Shown one piece after another: positions 33,408 to 45,810 of a stretch of 64,000 bases of DNA. Under the pieces are notes generated by a model. That model did no database searches, was not told where the DNA came from, and saw nothing but the letters and a program-made list of their open reading frames with translations. The DNA comes from Tribonema minus (taxonomy: Eukaryota > Sar > Xanthophyceae > Tribonematales > Tribonemataceae), in contig JAFCMP010000005.1 of the NCBI GenBank assembly GCA_017506865.1, positions 186,001 to 250,000 on the forward strand. Direction: 5' to 3'. The position numbers were made by a program, and so were the translations under genes. Positions within the stretch are counted from its first letter, which is position 1. Every line of letters starts with the position of its first letter.

Positions 33408-35881
33408 GTTGTGCGCCTCAAGCCGCAGCAGTGACCATGCAGAGCCTGCGTCTCTCTCTGCCGCAGCTCACCACATTTTTTTTGTAACTGCCAGAAGTTC
33501 AAGTTCCTTGATTTGTTGAGGTTCGATGAAAAGAGTAGGGGTGTGCGTGCGTGCACAGCAGCTCGAGATACTTGTAGTGCAGAAAGGAAGTACAGCGCCC
33601 GCCGCCGCCGCCGCCGCCCCTGAATCAAGAACCTACCAAAACTATTATTTAAGGGCAGTGCTTGGGGATAAGAATTATCCCCAAGGGCAGTGTGAGGCAG
33701 CAGCCTAGATAGGCTGCCATGCGCTTGCACCATGTGCATGACCTCATAGATACCGCAAAATTCCAGGTAATGTCCGCAGGAGCGTGATCGGCTAGCCTCC
33801 AAGCTGCCATGCCGCTCGTGTCAGAGGCAGGTCTGGCCTATCGGCAAGCATCAAGACTGTGAGCGAAGAGAGAGCTCAGACACTGTGAAGCCCGCACTTG
33901 GTCAACAACAGTGTCCTGTCCTGGCAGCCTGAACACTCGGCTCCAGCGTGCCGCCTCTGTGTATGAGCAACTGTCCGCTTTGCAACCTCTCGTGCCAGGA
34001 ACCACCACGTCGCCCCAACTGTAGTAGCAGTGACTGTGTCCGGCTGTCAACATGCTGGCATAATACTCAGTCAGCGTGCCACACAGGGCCAGGCATGAGC
34101 AGTGTATCAGACCGCTGTTCACATGTTACTGAGCTAGCGAGAGAGTCGCGCCAGGCAGTCTGCAGGCGCAGGGGGTTGCATCACATGAATGTTCGGGTCC
34201 TGGCTCATTTGGCGATGGCAGGCACGCAAGCCAGCGCCCACCTGCTCCGCGATCAGCTCAGAAGGCGGCAGGCTAGTTAAGCAACCGTCAACATGGGGTT
34301 GTACCTCATTGAGCGAGCAGTCGCTCAGGTAGCATGTACACAACTGAACACCTAGCGGTGCCTGCCTGGCTGACAGCACACGAATACAATGACTGCACCC
34401 ACGATCCACGCGTGCTCAGGTGGCGGTCTCATGAACTAGTTGCACGGGCATCAGATGCACATTTTGCATATTCGAACTTTCATAGGTTTCTACCCCCCTC
34501 AAGCATGGTCATCTGTGCATTTTTCCGCCCTCTGGCAATAATCATGTAAATAAATCCAAGTGTATGAGCACTGTGCCTTCACAGACGAGGCTTGGAGAAA
34601 CCCTCTCAGTAGTAATTCCTCGCGGTAGATGAACAGCATCTGTTGCAGTTGAAGTTGCTTGACGTGCCTGCCAATGCTGGGAGGGAAACAATGCTGCGTG
34701 CAGTCGAGCATTGGCTGCAATTAGCGCTGGGTGCACGGTTAAGGTCAGGCCGCCTTGTCGTCTGAATCTTCTACTCCGGAGTACACACTCCACATGGCGT
34801 ACTCTGGCCGTGTCATGACACACATGGCAGAATCCAGGGGGGGGGGGCACATGGAGGAGGACGTAGGGGAGGACCCCGAGATGCCATTTGGCGGCGGCGG
34901 CGTTTGAGTGGTTGTCGTTGCGACACTTTCAGACTGTCATACGACATGTAGATTCCTTACAGCTAGATGCCAATCATCTGGGCTTTTTCGCGCCCTGAGC
35001 GAGAATTAAAAAAAAGTACACACTTGAAGCATGCATGCGGTTTGGAGGTTTGCGCAGTGCATCAATGTGCGCAGCATCCACGTGCGCCGCGCCTCACCAA
35101 ACTCTGCTTTCTGTGACAGTCATCGAGCAATGACAGGAGACAGAACGCAGTAGCAGCGGAGCAGCCAGCGCAGCATACACATCTGCAGAGCAGTACGCAG
35201 TCTGCATGCACGCTTGGTACAGTCAGATAAACATATTATCATTTATTGGAGGCACCCCGTGCGTGCCGAGGATACACAGGTAACTTCAAGTTGTTCAGCG
35301 TACATAGAACCGCCTCGTGTTGCAGCGCTCGCACTGGGATGTAGCGCGCACCAATGGCACCGGCGCTGACGTATCATACACACACCTACCAGTATCAAGG
35401 GCTGCCCTGTATGTTGCTGCTGCTCTGATCACTACCGCGCACGCGTCTCATCTAAGAAAAGACCGGATCTCTCCTCGGCCAGCAACACTAATGCGGCCGA
35501 CGCTACCGACACCACGTCGTACCGCTCACATCCCGCTCACAAAGTAGTGTACGCGCGCAGCCGCCGCGTCGGCTGAGCCCTGCCATGTGGCAAGCTCCCG
35601 CGCTGCCAGGTGGCACAGCGACCATCATGCACCCATGGCCAGGCGCCGCCAGCAGCTTCTCCGTACAAGTGGCAGCCCTCAGTACCGGTGCGCTCTCTCT
35701 CTCCCTGCCCCCGCGCAAACATCAAGTTGAAGTTCAGCCGCCGGCCGGCGCCGCGCGCTGCGCTCGCCGCACGGCGCGAGACGTGGGCGAGCGCCGCCCC
35801 TGACCCCAGATGCCAACAATGCCGCTGGCAGTGGCGGCAGTACAAAGAGGTGAATCGAAAGCGAGCACTGGCGCTGACACA
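33408..35881. other. Intergenic region upstream of DOCK
   Basis: I see no supported gene. It contains the retroposon copy at 34790-35014. Short open frames have no family resemblance. 33408-33900 probably includes the DOCK promoter and 5' UTR, but no motif can be named; the 35550-35880 part lies downstream of the plastid gene's stop codon. Confidence 0.4.
34790..35014 (+). mobile_element. GTAC-retroposon copy 2 (225 bp, 5'-truncated, subfamily A)
   Basis: This plus-oriented copy starts within the element's short open frame (HMAYSGRVMTHMAES...), passes a stop, and runs through the shared 3' part to an A-rich end. It is flanked by a 10-bp direct repeat, AGTACACACT, at 34780-34789 and 35015-35024. 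It is highly similar to the copy at 57140-57439 over its whole length. Confidence 0.9.
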
Positions 35882-38836
35882 CTAGGCGCTGATGCCACTG
35901 CCGGCAGCGGCGAACGCCTCGCGCATGATGCCGCCGACGTCGACGCCCACGAGCGGCAGGCCATAGAAGATGCCCTGGCCGCCGAGGACGACCAGCACGC
36001 CGATGACGGCAGCGACGATGAGGATGCCGTTGCCGGAGCTGCGGTTCGGGTCCGCGCCCTGGGAGATGAGCTCCTTGCGCAGCTGCGCATGAGTGAGACG
36101 GTGAAACCAGGTCAGTGGTGTGGGGCGCAGTGCGATTGAGTGGAGCAGCGGACCACATGTGGTGCATGTGGCACGATGGTGATGTTGATGCATATGGTGT
36201 TGTGGTGATGAGCATGCCGTTTGCCGCCCCCCCCCCCCCCCGTCCCCCCCCCAGCTGGGTTTCGGGTCCCCCCCCAGATGAGCTCCTTGTGCAGCTGCGG
36301 TTAAGCAGCGCAGTGGAACAAGATCAGGGTCGGCGGTGTGGCGCACTTGCAATCGATTGGAGCGGCGGAAGGCAGTGCTTGTTCATGCAGCATGGTGGTG
36401 AGTCGTTCAGTAAGAGACCTGCGGTTAAGCGGGCGCCCTAACTCAGGGTTAGTTCAAACCTAACCCCAAGCCAAAAGGCGCCACATGATGATGCGCATGG
36501 CAGTGCTCAGCAGTGAAGTCCACGCCCTGTGAGATGTGCTCTTGCGCAGCTGCAGTGTGAATGAGGCAGCGGAGCAAGAGCAGTCAGCACTGGTAAGGTG
36601 TATGGCACTAGGGGTAGGTATAGTCCGGCCTACTGTAGTGACGCACAGCAGTGCTCCGCAACTGCAACAATCAGCCCCGTCAGCCAGCGCGCTTTTGTTA
36701 GCGCCCTGTTCGGCGCTGCAGCCTTTTCTGCTGCAACTATCTACAACCATGCTGTCTTGGCGCTGTTCGGCGCTGCGGTCATCACGCGCCGGCGCCCCAG
36801 AAGCTGCTGCAACAGACTTCAGTCGTGCTGCATCAGCGGCAGGACGATGCGTGCTGGCGGGCATGTACATAGGCCTTGCTCGCATGCAGCACTTGCTGCA
36901 ATCACAGCGCACCACATGTTGCGTTCGCGGAGAGAGGACAGGGGGGTGCGGCTGAAAGCCTTGTGCGCGCACGGCGCTGCCTAGAACCGTCACATTGCCT
37001 GCTCGAATGTCAGCATTCAGTAACCCAACTTCAACTCGTGGCACGTCACCCGCCTCCACGAGTCGCGACAGCATCACCCACGGCCAAACTTGAATGGCAG
37101 CCAATTCAGGGCCAGGAATGCGGTGCCTCATCGCGCGTCCCAATGCGGATGCACTCCTCTCAGATGCGTCATCTGATATGTCAGGGTATTCAGGCCAGAA
37201 GTGCGATGGGCTGCTCTTATCGAGCGTCACAATGCGGACGTACTCCTCACAGATGACCCAATGACTCGACTGTGACTCAAACACTCGCCTTGGCCTTCAT
37301 GGCCTCGCTAAGCTCCTTCTCCTTGGGTCCCGCGTCCTCATCAGCCGCTTGATTGAGCATCACAGTGCGGACGCACCCTTCAGAGGTGACTCAATGACTT
37401 GGTGACTCGAGTACTTGCCTTGGCCTTCATGGCCTCGCTCAGCTCCTTCTCCTTGAAACCCGCTTCCTCCTCGGCATCCGCCTTTGCCTGCACTGGCTCC
37501 GCCTTGGGCGCGGGCTTCGGCCTGTCTCCCTCCATCGCCGCTATTTCTGCGGTGCCAGCAAGCCGCGCATGTGCAGTTGGGTGTGTGAGAACGTCAAGGC
37601 ATGCAAAGCCCCACGCAGCGCATGTGCAGTTGCGCACGTGTAGCTGAGTGTGTGACAAAGAAAGATCTTCAGTGTGCAGTTGGGTGTATGAGACAGAAGA
37701 TCGGCAACGAATGCAAAAGCCTGCAAGCGTATCGGCAAATCACTTCCTGTGTTCGGCTCCTGATCCTATCCCCCTGTGGAGGAAAGGGGTGTAGGGGCTG
37801 AGTCAAGGCGGCCGTGCCCTGTGTTCGGTTGAGCACTGCTTGATGATGCAGTTGCAGTTGTGGGCGTACCATGGGCTAGAGAGGTGGCCACGCTTTGAGG
37901 CTTTGCTGCAATGCGTTTCATGCGTGAGCGAGCTGAGCTGCACATCAGCAGCCGTTAAACGTGGAGCCAGCAGCCTTTAAATGTGATACCGCAAATACCA
38001 TCGCTGACACAGCAGCAGCTGCGACAAATGTTCTGCAGGCTTTTCAATTTTGCCTGAAGTTAGCTGCGTGTCTGCAGCAGCTGAGGCACCAACAGATACG
38101 AAGCACAGGCGCACTCGTGAATGTTATACTTGCTGAACTCACACCTTAAGCCCAAGCTGAGATGCACATTGGTGCATGTTCATCAGAGGTAATCAAGTCA
38201 TCAACTTGAAGAATGTATCTTTTCTTCTCGCAGACCCTTGCGCAGCACACGTGCATTGCCGCATCCGCTAGGTAGGCAGTCAGTCACTGATGACAATGCG
38301 AGCCTGGTGGCAACGCACAATGGCAACATGCATTTGCCAACAGGAAGAAAATTGAAGTGTGGTTGATTGCCTTCTGATTGTTGCCAGCAGCCAGCTTAGG
38401 CTATCACCACCTCCAGCCACGATTACACCAACTTGCCGAGAGCTTCTGTGAGCTGAAATGCAGAAAGGACAGAGATTGCCTGGCAGCTGTAGTAGTGAAT
38501 GTCGCTTACCTTCGCGAAGCTTCGCGGCCTGGTCAGAGAGTCGTTGTGCCTCAGCAGCGCCTTTATCCGTGGACATGGCCAGCTTCGAGTGGCGCGTCCG
38601 CCTTCACGACACACGCAAGGACAGCAAGAAGGACAGGATGAGCCCTCGTGCTCGGTGGCTAGAGGCAAAACAACACTCAGTGTTTGTTCCACGTGGTGTT
38701 GCATGTTGACTTACATGCGATGCACCCTCTTGATCTGGTTCGACTGCAGCGTCCGCGGCGCGAAGGCCAGCGTCTGCGCCAGGCAGGACACCAGGGCCAC
38801 CAGCAGCAGCAGCGCGGCTCTGTATCGCAGCATCAT
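35882..38836 (-). CDS. Plastid-targeted single-span membrane protein, 180 aa, four exons
   Basis: Exons (-): 38836-38715, 38601-38510, 37546-37419, 36082-35882; 543 nt, all phases agreeing. The leader is bipartite: a basic start, a hydrophobic core (AALLLLVALVSCLAQTLAFA), then PRTLQSNQIKRVHR and a likely transit-peptide end near SKLAMS. The Ala-Phe-Ala-Pro junction is typical of red secondary plastids. The mature part is a charged coiled coil (AEAQRLSDQAAKLREEIAAM, then acidic and Lys-rich helices) followed by LRKELISQGADPNRSSGNG and one membrane helix (ILIVAAVIGVLVVLGGQGIF). I do not recognise the family. Exon 2 has a short AAG acceptor. The intron after exon 3 begins GCAAGT instead of GT. 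The promoter is probably shared with the gene at 38945. Confidence 0.78.
36280..37335 (-). repeat. Exon-edge copies in intron 3 of the plastid membrane-protein gene
   Basis: 36280-36310 and 36535-36575 resemble the acceptor edge of exon 4 (codons LRKELIS). About 37190-37335 repeats intron sequence plus the donor edge of exon 3 (codons KEKELSEAMKAK), and this copy keeps a GC-type donor (GCGAGT). A third, eroded unit starts near 37130. Confidence 0.75.
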
Positions 38837-38944
38837 CGGCTTGCAGTGTGTAAGTGATACTGTTTTACACAGTCAGTTGACCCCCCCCCCCCTCCCCTGC
38901 CCCTCTGATCATTTGGATATTTAGTCAGCGAATCCCACGCAAGC
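38837..38944. promoter_or_regulatory. Candidate bidirectional promoter between two plastid-protein genes
   Basis: Only 108 bp separate the two divergent start codons. The segment contains a pyrimidine run on the plus strand near 38880-38902, directly upstream of the plus gene, and an A/T-rich patch (GGATATTTAG). No TATA box at a clear position is evident. Both 5' UTRs must fit here unless 5' non-coding exons exist. Confidence 0.55.
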
Positions 38945-41900
38945 ATGCACCGCTTCCTCGTGTCTGCCCTGACGGCAGCGGCGCTGCTGCTGCAGGCCTC
39001 CGCGTTTGCGGTCGTGGCCCCCAGCGGCCGATCGCTCGCTGTCAGAACTCCCTATGTATCCAGCAGCAGCGGCAGAGCTGTGGCGGCAAAGCCGATGTGC
39101 ATGATGGCGAAGGACGCAGATACAGTCGCAATACCACCTGATTTCAGGCTTCCTGCAGCTCTGGTGGCGATTGGCGGCGCTCTGGCGGTGTCAGGGAACC
39201 GTGCTGGCCTGCCTGTGCTGGGAATTGGTGCGCTGCTAGGACTTCAGGCGACAAGGTCAGTTCTGCAAGATCATGCAACATCATCAACTCTAGTCTGCAG
39301 GTTAGCAGCCCTGGTGACAAGTCGCTCTTTGACAGTGCAGAAAGCTCTGCAAAACGCCGCCTACGGCCTTTTCCAAGCCTTGGTGCAGTGACGAGCAGGC
39401 TCGGTGCGTGTGCCCAGCGGTGTTGACAACTTGTTAGCATCGCATATGTCGACTGTGCTGCTGTCGGTGCAATGCTGATACTGCCAGACTGCTATGCTCA
39501 CACTGTCAGATCATCCAACACAATGGTGATGCCGATCTGGCAGCTGCTTCAAACACGTCTGAAGCAATGTTCAAAGTGTCAAAATGCACGGTGTCAAACG
39601 CCCAGCAAATAGCTACTATATCTTGTGCAAGACCAGTTTGCACGGGCACGAGCTGTGGATCAATCGTGTAGCTCTCTGCACGGCAGCACATAACATAAAC
39701 GCGTAATGCATTTACATGGCGCTGGGCCGCAATGCCAGGCATCACGTTGCCTCACACTCCACCAAGCCATCAAGCAATCAACGCGGCAATCGAAGCGGTG
39801 GCTGCTGCACACCACTATCAAGTCGCAGGGCGCAGCAAGCGGCGAGCACTGCCCCCTTGCGCAGTGCCCACCCCCCTTATAAACACCCCACAACGTCTCA
39901 ACATGGCTCTCTAGCTTCTATGGCGACGAGCTGCATTGGGGGGTATGGGGGAGCTGTGTGCAAATTCCCAGCCACCCCCACCTTCCTCAACAGAAACCCC
40001 ATCGCTGTCTACACACGGGTCTCAGCAGAAAGCCTCAAACTCCCCCCCCAGCGCACCCGCGGGTATCCCACAGTCGCAGCGCCACTTGGACTTGCCACTA
40101 TTAGCCACAGCTTGTGCCGTCCGCGCTTGTGCCTGAAGGCATCTCACGGCGGCATGAGTATGGCGCACAGCCTCACTCTGGATTCCAGAGCTCATCTATT
40201 AGCAAAGTAGGCAGCAACACACCCATGAGCTGCGTTCATTATCATGAACGACTTACTGGTTCATGGCACTTGTTCTTCAGTCCGCCATTCTGATGTGTGC
40301 GCATTTCTCGGCAGTATGCGCTCGCTGCGCCCCATTCCACAGTACAGCCCCCCCCCCCCCCCCCCCTTCTTATGTCCAATCATCGCCTTACGTCATCAAA
40401 TGAAAATAAATCACGTGTTGTTTTCGCATGCGCTGATGCATTCACCTGCCCGATTTTGAACACCGCAGAGTGCGCTTCGAGTTTGACGCGGAGTCCATGG
40501 AGGTCAAGATAGACGCCGGCAAAGGCGACCTGGCAGACTCTGGGGAGAACTTCGCGGTGGGCGGCCAGGTAAGGGGGTTGAAGGGGGGGGGGGGGGGGGG
40601 GGGCTGAGTGTCTGTTGGGGTGTGTGTAAGAGTTCATGTGCGCAGGTACCTGTACCAAACAGACAAGGAGACACTGTATAATCGTGTCATCTGAGAACTG
40701 AGCGGTCGGCGGCCAGGTGAGCTCTGGGGGGGGGGGGCGCTGGGGTTTGGGGGGGGGGGGGGGGGGTTGCACGGGGGATAGGTCCACTGCGTGCGCACAG
40801 GTACCTGTTCCGAAAAGAGGGGGAGACACCTCATGGCTTTGTCATTTAGAATGCTTGCGCAATGTCCTATGGTTCGACAGGACAACGACGCCTTGCAACC
40901 AGCGTTATCTTGAGCACCGGGGGGCTGTTCTTAGAGTTCTGCGCCCTCAGCAAGAATCAAACGTTGTCAAGATGCCAGGGCATCGACACCCATCTGGTAC
41001 GCTTGCGTCGTCCCCAGTTCAGGTTTAAGCTTCGATACGGGTCTCTATCGGGGGGCAGTCCGTCCCGGGCACCAAATCAAGCACAGGCTATGCGCGCCAG
41101 GGCAAGGAATTGGGCCTAAGTGGGGTTCGGGATGACACAAACGTAATCATGATTAGGGTTAGGTTGGCGTCTGCGGACTTGTGCGGTCTCCCGCCACGCT
41201 GTCTGGCCACCCCGTCGGTCGCTGCTGCAGAACCGGAAACTGATTAGGGTCAAGGTTGGGGTCCGGACTTGCGCGACCGCCAGGCGAACGACACCGTGGA
41301 CCAACTGAGAGTCAGACATGGGCTGCGTCAGCTGACTTGCGCGTTCCTCCTTCAGCGCATTCCTGCTTCACGCTGTCTGATAACTGCGTTGATCGCTGCT
41401 GCAGAACCTCTGGGCGTACGACACGCAGACCAACTTGAAGTTACGGTTTAGTGAAAAACGAATCAAAAGATCGTTGAGCTCTAGGTGACAAGGGATGGTT
41501 AGCCGCGAGTGCCTTCCACCAATAACCGTGGTCGCGGCTGCTGCAGTCATTGGCCACGAGTCAAACAGTGCCATCGTGTCCACCAGTCAAAAAGACTTCT
41601 GTGTGCAAGCTTTTAGCGTTTGAGGCATGGGTGTTCAGTATGGACAGGTCTCATGTGTTCGGTAGGCCAGCTCCAGCCGGCAGCCCAACACAGAGGTTAA
41701 GCAGCTAGTGACAGCGCTCTTGAATGCGCGTAGTGCAGAAGGTGATGATTTAGTGCGTTCCTCCTTCGCATTGTCTGACCACTGCCGCGTTGATCGCTGC
41801 CGCAGAACCGCTGGGCGTATGACACGTGGACCAACTGGGAGGTGTACCCCAGCGAGGCGCTGCCCGTCCTCATGTACTTCAAGGAGACGCAGACCAGCCC

Positions 41901-42937
41901 GGATGGACAGATCGTGAGTGTCACAGTTCAAGTCGACAACACAATTGAAGTTGCCAAAAGAGTTGAAGTTACCAGCAGAGTTGAAGTTGCCAACACAGCT
42001 GATTTGCCAATACAGTCGAAGTTGCCAGCACAGTTGGAGTATTGCATGAGCGCCGGTACAGTTAAAGTTGCGTGCATGAGCGTTCTTCTTGAGCATCTCC
42101 GCTCATGCGCCGCGCGAACATGGCACACAGAATCGCCACATCAGCGGCCGCACAAGTGCAGTTCCAACACCGGCTAATGGGTGCACGTTTCGCACGCATG
42201 CAGGGCGGCATACGCAGCGCTCTATGATTGCGGTTGTGCGGCGTGTGCAGATGCTTTCCTTTGGGTCAGACTTCGTGATATCGTGGAGCGCTGCTGCCTC
42301 ATAATGCTGAGACGCGCGCGCACGTGCCAGCTTTGCAGTATCGCTGCGCGCCTGTGGGGCACTTGCCGCTGCCATGCGCGCGACGGCTGCAAGCGATGGT
42401 ACTTGAACTTGTCGCAGCGCTGCAACCCTCTACTTCAGTGTTAGGGGGGGAGGTCAGGTCGAGGCATGCAATGCGCGGAACTCGCAGAAGCTCGTCGAGT
42501 ATGTACATGTACTCTTTCGGAGTGTAGCGTCGCACCTCTCGTATGCTTGAATTGAGCGAAGGGCTGACATCCGCGTTGTCGCAGTACGCAGAGCTCACAC
42601 GAGCCACATGGGGTCGGGGCCTGTCACGGTCAGTGCACGTGAAGCAGTCGCGCACGCAACTGTTGAAGGTGCAGGGGTCACCGGCTCTCGTATCTTTCAG
42701 CACGTTGTGTCACACAGTGCAATCGCAATTATTGTGCTCAGACCCATTTCCTTGTGGTATCTTGAGACATGTAGCAGCCGCCACTCGCTCGTGTCTGATA
42801 TATGCAATGGCTCACCAAGCCTGCACCTCCGTTGCTGCCCTGCTGTTTTTCTGAACGCGCAGCACTTCTTTCCCTTCATCATGAACCCTGGGCAGCTGCT
42901 GAAGGAGGTGCGGGCGCGCGTGCCCATTGACAAGTAA
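38945..42937 (+). CDS. DUF3119 family plastid protein, four exons
   Basis: Exons (+): 38945-39255, 40469-40568, 41806-41913, 42863-42937; 594 nt, 197 residues, all junctions in phase. The leader has a hydrophobic core (LVSALTAAALLLQASAFAVV) ending in an ASAFA motif and a Ser/Arg-rich transit segment. The mature part has IPPDFRLPAALVAIGG, a hydrophobic hairpin and then VRFEFDAESMEVKI, GENFAVGGQNRWAYDTWTNW, LPVLMYFKETQTSPDGQIHF and FFPFIMNPGQLLKEVRARV. The 'VGG-NRWAYD' and 'YFKETQ...GQIHFFP' strings are the DUF3119 signature of cyanobacteria and plastids as I remember it. The family's function is unknown to me. Exon 2 ends in GT donor after GGQ; exon 3 retains ATC before GTGAGT. Confidence 0.85.
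40680..41440 (+). repeat. Exon-edge copies in intron 2 of the DUF3119 gene
   Basis: 40680-40715 repeats the donor edge of exon 2 (GTCGGCGGCCAG-GTGAG). Near 41205-41245, 41270-41305 and 41365-41440 the exon 3 acceptor edge is copied (CTGCTGCAG then AACC-TCTGGGCGTACGACACG). Long G-runs at 40590-40605 and 40730-40770 lie beside the donor copies. Confidence 0.8.
41926..42080 (+). repeat. 18-nt-type minisatellite in DUF3119 intron 3
   Basis: Just after the exon 3 donor, about seven imperfect units of the form GTTGAAGTTGCCANCACA occur head to tail, in gene-sense orientation. The GTTGAAGT core is the motif that recurs beside donor copies in other genes of the window. Confidence 0.8.
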
Positions 42938-44209
42938 ACCCTTGCACATAGACATATAGCATAGTCAGGAGGATGCCACAACGGCCTGTGACTTCCTTGT
43001 TGGTAGCTCAGAGCACACACATATACAGGAATTGACACGAGAACACATGAGTTACTCAATGAGACGATATTATGATCAGTTTGAATGTTGGATATCTGTG
43101 TCGTGCTTTTTGCTGCTGCTGCTGCTGCTGCTGATTGTACGCGCACTGCTATGCCTGGAAGCAGGTGCTGTGGTCAGTGTCACTATTGCAGAGCATGCTG
43201 CTCATGAGTCCGTTCATTGCAATAATGAGTTCATCCGCTGCAAGCCAAAGTAGGTAATGAAGGCCATGTCAACGGGATTGTAGCTCATGTCCACAGGCGC
43301 GACATGGCGAATTTGTGTGAACACAAGGTGTGGCGCCTGCCATAACCACAGCACCCGCAGCTGCATGGTATGCAAATGCTGAGGCTTGCACACGGCAAGG
43401 CCTTAGTGCATCGCACATGTGCCACGTGTGCAGTGTGTCATTGCAGTTGAGATGGCCGCTTAGACCCCCCCAGTATCCCCACAAGTGCAGAAATTTGGGA
43501 CTCGACGAGGGACGCGTGTGTCTGCGCGATGCAAGCATGCCTGATGAGCAAACTGACTTTTGACAGTGCCACGATGCTGCCTGGCCATTGTGGGGTGGCT
43601 GCTGCTTGACATACGCAGGCTATGCAACCCTCTTTGCTGGTGCAAGCATACAGAGTATCATGCACACCTGTGCAGCTTCAGATGAGCGACACTGCAGTGC
43701 TGACTCTGTCAATAGCACTCTCAAAATGGTAAAGTGCTTTGACATCAAGTTAATGACATGGTTGCAGTGCAGGCAGTGAGTGGCATTTTGCAAGTGGTCG
43801 CAGCATAACGGCGGCACCATCATGTCAAAAGCATGAGGACCGCGGCCGCCATACATCCATACGTACAAGCGGCTCCGGTTGGCAGCAGACATCAAAGACA
43901 TTGTGATGTGCAAAGACATTGTGATGTGCATGATTATGTACATGTTTGTACTCATGTGCTGCACAAGTACGCACGCAGGCGCACAGAGGTGCTGTGCTTT
44001 GCTCGGCCGCCCAAACGCGCGTGCTGTTGTTGTAACTGCACGAACCGCACTCATGCGCCATCTCAGGGGCCCATGTTACGCCACCTGCTTTCACTACACG
44101 CAAAACTGCGTGCCAGCACTTGTGACCTCGAGCTCTGCCATGCAGTACTGCTTCAGACTGCAAGGCAGGCCGGCTTACACGCGCCAGTGCTCAGAGTTCA
44201 CGGCCATCA
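42938..44209. other. Intergenic region
   Basis: No supported gene. A short CTG run lies near 43110-43133. The segment lies between two converging 3' ends (DUF3119 gene and DUF4604-like gene). Confidence 0.4.
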
Positions 44210-44283
44210 CTATTCATCATCATCGAAGGACAGCAGTCCCTTGTTCTGCACGGCAGCGATGCTTTTTTTGACGCGCTTCTTGC

Positions 44284-44314
<31 letters not shown>

Positions 44315-45810
44315 CGCGCCGCCACTGCCGCCGCCCTTGGGCTTGTTGAAGACGATACTGCCATCGTCCTTCACATACTTTGGTGGCGGAGCGTTGGCAT
44401 CATCATCACCAGCAGCAGCGGCGGCAGCTTCGTCCCCTGCTGCCGCATCTCGTTTCCGTTTCGCCACCGCGGACCCCGCGCCGCCTGCTGTTACAACGTC
44501 CTCCGCCGCGTCCTCCAGGCTCCGGCTCAGCGACTCAATCTTCCGCTGCAGCTCCGCCTTGTCGGCGGGCGTTTGCACGATTTTGATGTCCGTTAGGTTG
44601 TGTTTGGCCTTGTATGCCTCCATCGCGGCGACTTCCTCCTCGCTGTAGCCCTCGAACGCCGCCTCCTGCTTGTCCTGCTTTGCCGCTGCTGCTGCTGCTG
44701 CTGCCGCTGGTGCTGCGCTGTCTGCGTGGTGTGCGCCTGCGGCAGGGGTGCGCATGCACATGTTGACTTCTACTTGTTGCGTGTACGCGTGTGCTTCACG
44801 TAGTCGTGCGCGGCGAACAGAGGCAGTCCTGACATAAGGCCGGAAGCGCAACACAGCAATAGCTCGACGCATCTTGTCACAACTGAGCGACAAAGTCAGT
44901 CTTCAGCACCACATGCTGTGTCGCACTTGGTACTGGGCTGGACACAGCTGCAGACCGAATGCTATTCAAATTACCGGCAAAATCTCAGAAACAACGCCTA
45001 CATTTCCTCGCCGAACATGGCCCACCACGGCAAGCTTCACGGCCTGAATGCGCTTCAATGAGTGGCTGCATGATTGTGGCATCGTTCCACAGCAGTTATT
45101 TGTCCAAGATGCAGTCATGCCAAACCCGCCATGCGGGTCAGACACTGGGCGTAAGCCACTGGTCAGAAAGCTCAGATAGAGAGCCGCGCTCACGCGACGA
45201 CTGAACACACAGCTCCATCGTGCATGAGGTCCAATGTTGTGCAGAGCAGCGCTGTCGATGACATCGTCCACCATGATGCACACACACACATGCATCCCAT
45301 TCTGCATCTTGCTGGTGCACTGGAACCCATGTTGCACTGCGTATACGCTGTCAAATGCAGCACGGCCACTGCTTGTGAGGACAGATGTGACGCAATTGCT
45401 GCTTACAAAAGGCCGTGTGTGCGCAAGGGGATGAAGAACTTGTGTGTTGCAGCATGAGTACCACTCGATGCCCTATTCGCACACCTGGGGTGAAGGAAGG
45501 ACACAAGAGACGCAACCATCGCTCTGATCTGACCATCACTGCCCTTGCCTGCAAGCAGCAGCACCGTCGGAACACGATTTGTACTATCTGGAGACGGGCA
45601 TCAGAAAACATGGAAAGCTACTGTACTACTCAATGAAACATTAAGCCCTTGCTTGCCTGCAGCGTCGCCTCCGCCTCCGTCATCCTCGCCTCGTTCGCGC
45701 GCTCGCCTGGCCTCGTCTGTGAGCAGGTGGCTGTATTGTTGCAGAAATTTGGGTATCACTCTGGTGAACTGTGGCTTTGAGCCCTTGCCTCCCTTGCCCT
45801 GCCTAACCAT
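44210..45810 (-). CDS. DUF4604 / KIAA1143-like protein, two exons
   Basis: Exons (-): 45810-45657 and 44736-44210; 681 nt, 226 residues. The N-terminus (PQFTRVIPKFLQQYSHLL) resembles the 'vsYv.P..PaFLarfk' start of the family. The C-terminal half has DDGSIVFNKPK, then KKRVKKSIAAVQNKGLLSFD and DDDE, matching the 'dGriiyrkP ... k...LLSFdedE' end of human KIAA1143. Between them is a region with EEEVAAMEAYKAKHNLTDIK (compare 'EEv..ik.e') and many Ala, Asp and Lys. Family function is unknown; the charge pattern suggests a nuclear protein. The single intron begins GCAAGC rather than GT, and the phase (one base carried over) fits. The neighbouring plus strand is open for 271 codons, a shadow of the GCC-rich exon. 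Confidence 0.72.

Noticed and set aside
36460-37284. 274-codon minus-strand open frame in intron 3 of the plastid membrane-protein gene
   Set aside because: Covers duplicated intron units, has no hydrophobic or domain pattern and its use would break the phase-consistent exon 3 to exon 4 join.
43833-44648. 271-codon plus-strand open frame opposite the DUF4604-like gene
   Set aside because: Shadow of the GCC-rich exon; the minus-strand reading matches the family at both ends.
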